Shown piece after piece: positions 26,401-38,400 of a stretch of DNA of 64,000 nucleotides; the first letter of the stretch is position 1, and the number at the start of each line of letters is the position of its first letter. Origin of the DNA: Sipunculus nudus. Lineage: Eukaryota > Annelida > Sipuncula > Golfingiida > Sipunculidae. The stretch spans positions 3,490,019-3,554,018 of the forward strand of contig CM049306.1 in the NCBI GenBank assembly GCA_026874595.1. Direction: 5' to 3'. The notes below the pieces were generated by a model. The model was not told the origin of the DNA. It searched no databases and worked only from the letters and a program-made list of their open reading frames with translations. The translations under genes and the position numbers were made by a program.

Positions 26401-29400
26401 TAAATTACTGCTGTACTCAGGTCTAAAGGCACCAAGAGATCAGGAAGTCCTCATCAAATTACTATTGTACACAGGTCTTAAGGCACCAAGAGATCAGTAA
26501 GTCCTCATCAAATAATGGCTGTACTCAGGTCTAAAGGCACCAAGAGATCAGTAAGTCCTCATTAAATTACTGCTGTACTCAGGTCTAAAGGCACCAAGAG
26601 ATCAGTAAGTCCTCATCAAATAACTGCTGTACTCAGGTCTAAAGGCACCAATAGATCAGTAAGTCCTCATCAAATTACTGCTGTACTCAGGTCTAAAGGC
26701 ACCAAGAGATCAGTAAGTCCTCATCAAATTATGGCTGTACTCAGGTCTAAAGGCATCAAGAGATCAGTAAGTCCTCATCAAATTACTGCTGTACTCAGGT
26801 CTAAAGGAATCAAGAGATCAGTAAGTCCTGATCAAATTACTGCTGTACTCAGGTCTAAAGGCATCAAGGGATCAGTAAGTCCTCATCAAATTAGGCTGTA
26901 CTCAGGTCTAAAGGCATCAAGAGATCAGTAAGTCCTCATTAAATTACTGCTGTACTCAGGTCTAAAGGCATCAAGGGATCAGTAAGCTCTCATCAAATTA
27001 CTGCTGTACTCAGGTCTAAAGGCACCAAGGGATCAGTAAGTCCTCATTAAATTATGGCTGTACTCAGGTCTAAAGGCATCAAGAGATCAGTAAGTCCTCA
27101 TCAAATTACTGCTGTACTCAGGTCTAAAGGCACCAAGGGATCAGTAAGTCCTCATCAAATTACGGCTGTACTCAGGTCTAAAGGCATCAAGAGATCAGTA
27201 AGTCCTCATCAAATTATGGCTGTACTCAGGTCTAAAGGCATCAAGAGATCAGTAAGTCCTCATCAAATTACTGCTGTACTCAGGTCTAAAGGCATCAAGA
27301 GATCAGTAAGTCCTGATCAAATTACTGCTGTACTCAGGTCTAAAGGCACCAAGGGATCAGTAAGTCCTCATCAAATTAGGCTGTACTCAGGTCTAAAGGC
27401 ATCAAGAGATCAGTAAGTCCTCATTAAATTACTGCTGTACTCAGGTCTAAAGGCATCAAGGGATCAGTAAGCTCTCATCAAATTACTGCTGTACTCAGGT
27501 CTAAAGGCACCAAGGGATCAGTAAGTCCTCATTAAATTATGGCTGTACTCAGGTCTAAAGGCATCAAGAGATCAGTAAGTCCTCATCAAATTACTGCTGT
27601 ACTCAGGTCTAAAGGCACCAAGGGATCAGTAAGTCCTCATCAAATTACGGCTGTACTAAGGTCTAAAGGCATCAAGAGATCAGTAAGTCCTCATTAAATT
27701 ACTGCTGTACTAAGGTCTAAAGGCACCAAGGGATCAGTAAGTCCTCATCAAATTACTGCTGTACTCAGGTCTAAAGGCATCAAGGGATCAGTAAGTCCTC
27801 ATCAAATTACTGCTGTACTCAGGTCTAAAGGTACCAAGGGATCATTAAGTCCTTATCAAATTATGGCTGTACTCAGGTCTAAAGGCATCAAGAGATCAGT
27901 AAGTCCTCATTAAATTACTGCTGTACTCAGGTCTAAAGGCACCAAGGGATCAGTAAGTCCTCATCAAATTACTGCTGTACTCAGGTCTAAAGGCATCAAG
28001 GGATCAGTAAGTGCTCATCAAATTACTGCTGTACTCAGGTCTAAAGGCACCAAGGGATCAGTAAGTCCTCATCAAATTACTGCTGTACTCAGGTCTAAAG
28101 GCACCAAGGGATCAGTAAGTCCTCATCAAATTACTGCTGTACTCAGGTCTAAAGACACCAAGAGATCAGTAAGTCCTCATCAAATTACTGCTGTACTCAG
28201 GTCTAAAGGCATCAAGAGATCAGTAAGTCCTCATTAAATTATGGCTGTACTCAGGTCTAAAGGCACCAAGAGATCAGTAAGTCCTCATCAAATTACTGCT
28301 GTACTCAGGTCTAAAGGCACCAAGAGATCAGTAAGTCCTCATCAAATTACTGCTGTACTCAGGTCTAAAGGCACCAAGAGATCAGCAAGTCCTCATCAAA
28401 TTACTCCCGTACTCAGGTCTAAAGGCACCAGGAGATCAGTAAGTCCTCATCAAATTACTGCTGTACTCAGGTCTAAAGGCACCAAGGGATCAGTAAGTCC
28501 TGATCAAATTACTGCTGTACTCAGATCTTAAGGCACCAAGAGATCAGTAAGTCCTCATCAAATTACTGCTGTACTTAGGTCTAAAGGCATCAAGAGATCA
28601 GTAATTCCTCATCAAATTACTGTTGTACTCAGATCGAAAGGCACCAAGATATCAGTAAGTCCTTATCAAATTACTGCTGTACTCAGGTCTAAAGGCACCA
28701 AAAGATCAGTAAATCCTAATCAAATTATGGCTGTACTTAAGTATAAAGGCACCAGGAGATCAGTAAGTCTTCATCAAATTACTGCTGTACTCAGGTCTAA
28801 AGGCATCAAGAGATCAGTAAGTCCTCATTAAATTACTGCTGTACTCAGGTCTAAAGCCACCAAGAGATCAGGAAGTCCTCATCAAATTACTGCTGTACTC
28901 AGATCTTAAGGCACCAAGAGATCAGTAAGTCCTCATCAAATTATGGCTGTACTCAAGTCTAAAGGCACCAAGGGATCAGTAAGTCCTCATCAAATTACTG
29001 TTGTACTCAGGTCTAAAGGCACCAAGAGATCAGTAAGTCCTCATCAAATTACTCCTGTACTCAGATCTAAAGGCATCAAGAGATCAGTAAGTCCTCATCA
29101 AATTACTGCTGTACTCAGATCTAAAGGCATCAAGAGATCAGTAAGTCCTCATCAAATTACTATTGTACACAGGTCTAAAGGCATCAAGAGATCAGTAAGT
29201 CGTCATTAAATTACTGCTGTACTCAGGTCTAAAGGCACCAAGAGATCAGGAAGTCCTCATCAAATTACTATTGTACACAGGTCTAAAGGCACCAAGAGAT
29301 CAGTAAGTCCTCATCAAATTATGGCTGTACTCAGGTCTAAAGGCATCAAGAGATCAGTAAGTCCTCAATAAATTACTGCTGGACTCAGGTCTAAAGGCAC

Positions 29401-32400
29401 CAAGAGATCAGTAAGTCCTCATCAAATTATGGCTGTACTCAGGTCTAAAGGCATCAAGAGATCAGTAAGTCCTCATCAAATTACTGCTGTACTTAGGTCT
29501 AAAGGCATCAAGAGATCAGTAAGTCCTCATCAAATTACTGCTGTACTCAGGTCTAAAGGCATCAAGAGATCAGTAAGTCCTCAATAAATTACTGCTGTAC
29601 TCAGGTCTAAAGGCATCAAGGGATCAGTAAGTCCTCATCAAATTACTGCTGTACTCAGGTCTAAAGGCACCAAGGGATCAGTAAGTCCTCATTAAATTAT
29701 GGCTGTACTCAGGTCTAAAGGCATCAAGAGATCAGTTAGTCCTCATCAAATTACTGCTGTACTCAGGTCTAAAGGCACCAAGGGATCAGTAAGTCCTCAT
29801 CAAATTACTGCTGTACTCAGGTCTAAAGGCATCAAGGAATCAGTAAGTCCTCATCAAATTACTGCTGTACTCAGGTCTAAAGGCATCAAGGGATCAGTAA
29901 GTCCTCATCAAATTACTGCTGTACTCAGGTCTAAAGGCACCAAGGGATCAGTAAGTCCTGATCAAATTATGGCTGTACTCAGGTCTAAAGGCATCAAGGG
30001 ATCAGTAAGTCCTCATCAAATTACTGCTGTACTCAGGTCTAAAGGCATCAATGGATCAGTAAGTCCTCATCAAATAACTGCTGTACTCAGGTCTAAAGGC
30101 ATCAAGGGATCAGTAAGTCCTCATCAAATTACTGCTGTACTCAAATCTTAAGGCACCAAGAGATCAGTAAGTCCTCATCAAATTATGGCTGTACTCAAGT
30201 CTAAAGGCACCAGGAGATCAGTAAGTCCTCATCAAATTACTGCTGTACTCAGGTCTAAAGGCATCAAGAGATCAGTAAGTCCTCATTAAATTACTGCTGT
30301 ACTCAGGTCTAAAGGCACCAAGAGATCAGGAAGTCCTCATCAAATTACTGCTGTACTCAGATCTTAAGGCACCAAGAGATCAGTAAGTCCTCATCAAATT
30401 ATGGCTGTACTCAAGTCTAAAGGCACCAAGGGATCAGTAAGTCCTCATCAAATTACTGTTGTACTCAGGTCTAAAGGCAACAAGAGATCAGTAAGTCCTC
30501 ATCAAATTACTCCTGTACTCAGATCTAAAGGCATCAAGAGATCAGTAAGTCCTCATCAAATTACTATTGTACACAGGTCTAAAGGCATCAAGAGATCAGT
30601 AAGTCCTCATTAAATTACTGCTGTACTCAGGTCTAAAGGCACCAAGAGATCAGGAAGTCCTCATCAAATTACTATTGTACACAGGTCTAAAGGCACCAGG
30701 AGATCAGTAAGTCCTCATCAAATTACTCCTGTACTCAGATCTAAAGGCATCAAGAGATCAGTAAGTCCTCATCAAATTACTATTGTACACAGGTCTAAAG
30801 GCATCAAGAGATCAGTAAGTCCTCATTAAATTACTGCTGTACTCAGGTCTAAAGGCACCAAGAGATCAGGAAGTCCTCATCAAATTACTATTGTACACAG
30901 GTCTAAAGGCACCAAGAGATCAGTAAGTCCTCATCAAATTACTGTTGTACTCAGGTCTAAAGGCACCAAGAGATCAGTAAGTCCTCATTAAATTACTGCT
31001 GTACTCAAGTCTAAAGGCACCAATAGATCAGTAAGTCCTCATCAAATTACTGCTGTACTCAGGTCTAAAGGCAGCAAGAGATCAGTGAGTCTTCATCAAG
31101 TTACTGCTGTACTCAGGTCTAAAGGCACCATGAGATCAGTAAGTCCTCATCAAATTACTGCCATACTCAGGTCAAAAGGCACCAAGAGGTCAGTAAGTCC
31201 TCATCAAATTACTGCTGTACTCAGGTCTAAAGGCATCAAGAGATCAGTAAGTCCTCATTAAATTACTGCTGTACTCAGGTCTAAAGGCACCAAGAGATCA
31301 GTAAGTCCTCATCAAATTACTGCTGTACTCAGGTCTAAAGGCACCAAGAGATCAGTAAGTCCTCATCAAATTACTGCTGTACTCAGGTCTAAAGGCACCA
31401 AGAGATCAGCAAGTCCTCATCAAATTACTCCCGTACTCAGGTCTAAAGGCACCAGGAGATCAGTAAGTCCTCATCAAATTACTGCTGTACTCAGGTCTAA
31501 AGGCACCAAGGGATCAGTAAGTCCTGATCAAATTACTGCTGTACTCAGATCTTAAGGCACCAAGAGATCAGTAAGTCCTCATCAAATTACTGCTGTACTT
31601 AGGTCTAAAGGCATCAAGAGATCAGTAATTCCTCATCAAATTACTGTTGTACTCAGATCGAAAGGCACCAAGATATCAGTAAGTCCTTATCAAATTACTG
31701 CTGTACTCAGGTCTAAAGGCACCAAAAGATCAGTAAATCCTAATCAAATTATGGCTGTACTTAAGTATAAAGGCACCAGGAGATCAGTAAGTCTTCATCA
31801 AATTACTGCTGTACTCAGGTCTAAAGGCATCAAGAGATCAGTAAGTCCTCATTAAATTACTGCTGTACTCAGGTCTAAAGGCACCAAGAGATCAGGAAGT
31901 CCTCATCAAATTACTGCTGTACTCAGATCTTAAGGCACCAAGAGATCAGTAAGTCCTCATCAAATTATGGCTGTACTCAAGTCTAAAGGCACCAAGGGAT
32001 CAGTAAGTCCTCATCAAATTACTGTTGTACTCAGGTCTAAAGGCACCAAGAGATCAGTAAGTCCTCATCAAATTACTCCTGTACTCAGATCTAAAGGCAT
32101 CAAGAGATCAGTAAGTCCTCATCAAATTACTGCTGTACTCAGATCTAAAGGCACCAAGAGATCAGTAAGTCCTCATCAAATTACTGCTGTACTCAGGTCT
32201 AAAGGCACCAAGAGATCAGCAAGTCCTCATCAAATTACTCCCGTACTCAGGTCTAAAGGCACCAGGAGATCAGTAAGTCCTCATCAAATTACTGCTGTAC
32301 TCAGGTCTAAAGGCACCAAGGGATCAGTAAGTCCTGATCAAATTACTGCTGTACTCAGATCTTAAGGCACCAAGAGATCAGTAAGTCCTCATCAAATTAC

Positions 32401-35400
32401 TGCTGTACTTAGGTCTAAAGGCATCAAGAGATCAGTAATTCCTCATCAAATTACTGTTGTACTCAGATCGAAAGGCACCAAGATATCAGTAAGTCCTTAT
32501 CAAATTACTGCTGTACTCAGGTCTAAAGGCACCAAAAGATCAGTAAATCCTAATCAAATTATGGCTGTACTTAAGTATAAAGGCACCAGGAGATCAGTAA
32601 GTCTTCATCAAATTACTGCTGTACTCAGGTCTAAAGGCATCAAGAGATCAGTAAGTCCTCATTAAATTACTGCTGTACTCAGGTCTAAAGGCACCAAGAG
32701 ATCAGGAAGTCCTCATCAAATTACTGCTGTACTCAGATCTTAAGGCACCAAGAGATCAGTAAGTCCTCATCAAATTATGGCTGTACTCAAGTCTAAAGGC
32801 ACCAAGGGATCAGTAAGTCCTCATCAAATTACTGTTGTACTCAGGTCTAAAGGCACCAAGAGATCAGTAAGTCCTCATCAAATTACTCCTGTACTCAGAT
32901 CTAAAGGCATCAAGAGATCAGTAAGTCCTCATCAAATTACTGCTTTACTCAGATCTAAAGGCATCAAGAGATCAGTAAGTCCTCATCAAATTACTATTGT
33001 ACACAGGTCTAAAGGCATCAAGAGATCAGTAAGTCGTCATTAAATTACTGCTGTACTCAGGTCTAAAGGCACCAAGAGATCAGGAAGTCCTCATCAAATT
33101 ACTATTGTACACAGGTCTAAAGGCACCAAGAGATCAGTAAGTCCTCATCAAATTATGGCTGTACTCAGGTCTAAAGGCATCAAGAGATCAGTAAGTCCTC
33201 AATAAATTACTGCTGTACTCAGGTCTAAAGGCACCAAGAGATCAGTAAGTCCTCATCAAATTATGGCTGTACTCAGGTCTAAAGGCATGAAGAGATCAGT
33301 AAGTCCTCATCAAATTACTGCTGTACTTAGGTCTAAAGGCATCAAGAGATCAGTAAGTCCTCATCAAATTACTGCTGTACTCAGGTCTAAAGGCATCAAG
33401 GGATCAGCAAGTCCTCATCAAATTATGGCTGTACTCAGGTCTAAAGGCATCAAGAGATCAGTAAGTCCTCAATAAATTACTGCTGTACTCAGGTCTAAAG
33501 GCATCAAGGGATCAGTAAGTCCTCATCAAATTACTGCTGTACTCAGGTCTAAAGGCACCAAGGGATCAGTAAGTCCTCATTAAATTATGGCTGTACTCTG
33601 GTCTAAAGGCATCAAGAGATCAGTTAGTCCTCATCAAATTACTGCTGTACTCAGGTCTAAAGGCACCAAGGGATCAGTAAGTCCTCATCAAATTACTGCT
33701 GTACTCAGGTCTAAAGGCATCAAGGGATCAGTAAGTCCTCATCAAATTACTGCTGTACTCAGGTCTAAAGGCATCAAGGGATCAGTAAGTCCTCATCATA
33801 TTACTGCTGTACTCAGGTCTAAAGGCACCAAGGGATCAGTAAGTCCTGATCAAATTATGGCTGTACTCAGGTCTAAAGGCATCAAGGGATCAGTAAGTCC
33901 TCATCAAATTACTGCTGTACTCAGGTCTAAAGGCATCAATGGATCAGTAAGTCCTCATCAAATAACTGATGTACTCAGGTCTAAAGGCATCAAGGGATCA
34001 GTAAGTCCTCATCAAATTACTGCTGTACTCAAATCTTAAGGCACCAAGAGATCAGTAAGTCCTCATCAAATTATGGCTGTACTCAAGTCTAAAGGCACCA
34101 GGAGATCAGTAAGTCCTCATCAAATTACTGCTGTACTCAAGTCTAAAGGCATCAAGAGATCAGTAAGTCCTCATTAAATTACTGCTGTACTCAGGTCTAA
34201 AGGCACCAAGAGATCAGGAAGTCCTCATCAAATTACTGCTGTACTCAGATCTTAAGGCACCAAGAGATCAGTAAGTCCTCATCAAATTATGGCTATACTC
34301 AAGTCTAAAGGCACCAAGGGATCAGTAAGTCCTCATCAAATTACTGTTGTACTCAGGTCTAAAGGCAACAAGAGATCAGTCAGTCCTCATCAAATTACTC
34401 CTGTACTCAGATCTAAAGGCATCAAGAGATCAGTAAGTCCTCATCAAATTACTATTGTACACAGGTCTAAAGGCATCAAGAGATCAGTAAGTCCTCATTA
34501 AATTACTGCTGTACTCAGGTCTAAAGGCACCAAGAGATCAGGAAGTCCTCATCAAATTACTATTGTACACAGGTCTTAAGGCACCAAGAGATCAGTAAGT
34601 CCTCATCAAATAATGGCTGTACTCAGGTCTAAAGGCACCAAGAGATCAGCAAGTCCTCATCAAATTACTCCCGTACTCAGGTCTAAAGGCACCAGGAGAT
34701 CAGTAAGTCCTCATCAAATTACTGCTGTACTCAGGTCTAAAGGCACCAAGGGATCAGTAAGTCCTGATCAAATTACTGCTGTACTCAGATCTTAAGGCAC
34801 CAAGAGATCAGTAAGTCCTCATCAAATTACTGCTGTACTTAGGTCTAAAGGCATCAAGAGATCAGTAATTCCTCATCAAATTACTGTTGTACTCAGATCG
34901 AAAGGCACCAAGATATCAGTAAGTCCTTATCAAATTACTGCTGTACTCAGGTCTAAAGGCACCAAAAGATCAGTAAATCCTAATCAAATTATGGCTGTAC
35001 TTAAGTCTAAAGGCACCAGGAGATCAGTAAGTCTTCATCAAATTACTGCTGTACTCAGGTCTAAAGGCATCAAGAGATCAGTAAGTCCTCATTAAATTAC
35101 TGCTGTACTCAGGTCTAAAGGCACCAAGAGATCAGGAAGTCCTCATCAAATTACTGCTGTACTCAGATCTTAAGGCACCAAGAGATCAGTAAGTCCTCAT
35201 CAAATTATGGCTGTACTCAAGTCTAAAGGCACCAAGGGATCAGTAAGTCCTCATGAAATTACTGTTGTACTCAGGTCTAAAGGCACCAAGAGATCAGTAA
35301 GTCCTCATCAAATTACTCCTGTACTCATATCTAAAGGCATCAAGAGATCAGTAAGTCCTCATCAAATTACTGCTGTACTCAGATCTAAAGGCATCAAGAG

Positions 35401-38400
35401 ATCAGTAAGTCCTCATCAAATTACTATTGTACACAGGTCTGAAGGCATCAAGAGATCAGTAAGTCGTCATTAAATTACTGCTGTACTCAGGTCTAAAGGC
35501 ACCAAGAGATCAGGAAGTCCTCATCAAATTACTATTGTACACAGGTCTAAAGGCACCAAGAGATCAGTAAGTCCTCATCAAATTATGGCTGTACTCAGGT
35601 CTAAAGGCATCAAGAGATCAGTAAGTCCTCAATAAATTACTGCTGTACTCAGGTCTAAAGGCACCAAGAGATCAGTAAGTCCTCATCAAATTATGGCTGT
35701 ACTCAGGTCTAAAGGCATCAAGAGATCAGTAAGTCCTCATCAAATTACTGCTGTACTTAGGTCTAAAGGCATCAAGAGATCAGTAAGTCCTCATCAAATT
35801 ACTATTGTACACAGGTCTAAAGGCATCAAGAGATCAGTAAGTCCTCATTAAATTACTGCTGTACTCAGGTCTAAAGGCACCAAGAGATCAGGAAGTCCTC
35901 ATCAAATTACTATTGTACACAGGTCTAAAGGCACCAAGAGATCAGTAAGTCCTCATCAAATTACTGTTGTACTCAGGTCTAAAGGCACCAAGAGATCAGT
36001 AAGTCCTCATTAAATTACTGCTGTACTCAAGTCTAAAGGCACCAATAGATCAGTAAGTCCTCATCAAATTACTGCCATACTCAGGTCAAAAGGCACCAAG
36101 AGGTCAGTAAGTCCTCATCAAGTTACTGCTGTACTCAGATCTAAAGGCACCATGAGATCAGTAAGTCCTCATCAAATAATGGCTGTACTCAGGTCTAAAG
36201 GCACCAAGAGATCAGCAAGTCCTCATCAAATTACTCCCGTACTCAGGTCTAAAGGCACCAGGAGATCAGTAAGTCCTCATCAAATTACTGCTGTACTCAG
36301 GTCTAAAGGCACCAAGGGATCAGTAAGTCCTGATCAAATTACTGCTGTACTCAGATCTTAAGGCACCAAGAGATCAGTAAGTCCTCATCAAATTACTGCT
36401 GTACTTAGGTCTAAAGGCATCAAGAGATCAGTAATTCCTCATCAAATTACTGTTGTACTCAGATCGAAAGGCACCAAGATATCAGTAAGTCCTTATCAAA
36501 TTACTGCTGTACTCAGGTCTAAAGGCACCAAAAGATCAGTAAATCCTAATCAAATTATGGCTGTACTTAAGTCTAAAGGCACCAGGAGATCAGTAAGTCT
36601 TCATCAAATTACTGCTGTACTCAGGTCTAAAGGCATCAAGAGATCAGTAAGTCCTCATTAAATTACTGCTGTACTCAGGTCTAAAGGCACCAAGAGATCA
36701 GGAAGTCCTCATCAAATTACTGCTGTACTCAGATCTTAAGGCACCAAGAGATCAGTAAGTCCTCATCAAATTATGGCTGTACTCAAGTCTAAAGGCACCA
36801 AGGGATCAGTAAGTCCTCATGAAATTACTGTTGTACTCAGGTCTAAAGGCACCAAGAGATCAGTAAGTCCTCATCAAATTACTCCTGTACTCATATCTAA
36901 AGGCATCAAGAGATCAGTAAGTCCTCATCAAATTACTGCTGTACTCAGATCTAAAGGCATCAAGAGATCAGTAAGTCCTCATCAAATTACTATTGTACAC
37001 AGGTCTGAAGGCATCAAGAGATCAGTAAGTCGTCATTAAATTACTGCTGTACTCAGGTCTAAAGGCACCAAGAGATCAGGAAGTCCTCATCAAATTACTA
37101 TTGTACACAGGTCTAAAGGCACCAAGAGATCAGTAAGTCCTCATCAAATTATGGCTGTACTCAGGTCTAAAGGCATCAAGAGATCAGTAAGTCCTCAATA
37201 AATTACTGCTGTACTCAGGTCTAAAGGCACCAAGAGATCAGTAAGTCCTCATCAAATTATGGCTGTACTCAGGTCTAAAGGCATCAAGAGATCAGTAAGT
37301 CCTCATCAAATTACTGCTGTACTTAGGTCTAAAGGCATCAAGAGATCAGTAAGTCCTCATCAAATTACTGCTGTACTCAGGTCTAAAGGCATCAAGGGAT
37401 CAGCAAGTCCTCATCAAATTATGGCTGTACTCAGGTCTAAAGGCATCAAGAGATCAGTAAGTCCTCAAAAAATTACTGCTGTACTCAGGTCTAAAGGCAT
37501 CAAGGGATCAGTAAGTCCTCATCAAATTACTGCTGTACTCAGGTCTAAAGGCACCAAGGGATCAGTAAGTCCTCATTAAATTATGGCTGTACTCAGGTCT
37601 AAAGGCATCAAGAGATCAGTTAGTCCTCATCAAATTACTGCTGTACTCAGGTCTAAAGGCACCAAGGGATCAGTAAGTCCTCATCAAATTACTGCTGTAC
37701 TCAGGTCTAAAGGCATCAAGGGATCAGTAAGTCCTCATCAAATTACTGCTGTACTCAGGTCTAAAGGCATCAAGGGATCAGTAAGTCCTCATCAAATTAC
37801 TGCTGTACTCAGGTCTAAAGGCACCAAGGGATCAGTAAGTCCTGATCAAATTATGGCTGTACTCAGGTCTAAAGGCATCAAGGGATCAGTAAGTCCTCAT
37901 CAAATTACTGCTGTACTCAGGTCTAAAGGCATCAATGGATCAGTAAGTCCTCATCAAATAACTGCTGTACTCAGGTCTAAAGGCATCAAGGGATCAGTAA
38001 GTCCTCATCAAATTACTGCTGTACTCAAATCTTAAGGCACCAAGAGATCAGTAAGTCCTCATCAAATTATGGCTGTACTCAAGTCTAAAGGCACCAGGAG
38101 ATCAGTAAGTCCTCATCAAATTACTGCTGTACTCAGGTCTAAAGGCATCAAGAGATCAGTAAGTCCTCATTAAATTACTGCTGTACTCAGGTCTAAAGGC
38201 ACCAAGAGATCAGGAAGTCCTCATCAAATTACTGCTGTACTCAGATCTTAAGGCACCAAGAGATCAGTAAGTCCTCATCAAATTATGGCTGTACTCAAGT
38301 CTAAAGGCACCAAGGGATCAGTAAGTCCTCATCAAATTACTGTTGTACTCAGGTCTAAAGGCAACAAGAGATCAGTAAGTCCTCATCAAATTACTCCTGT

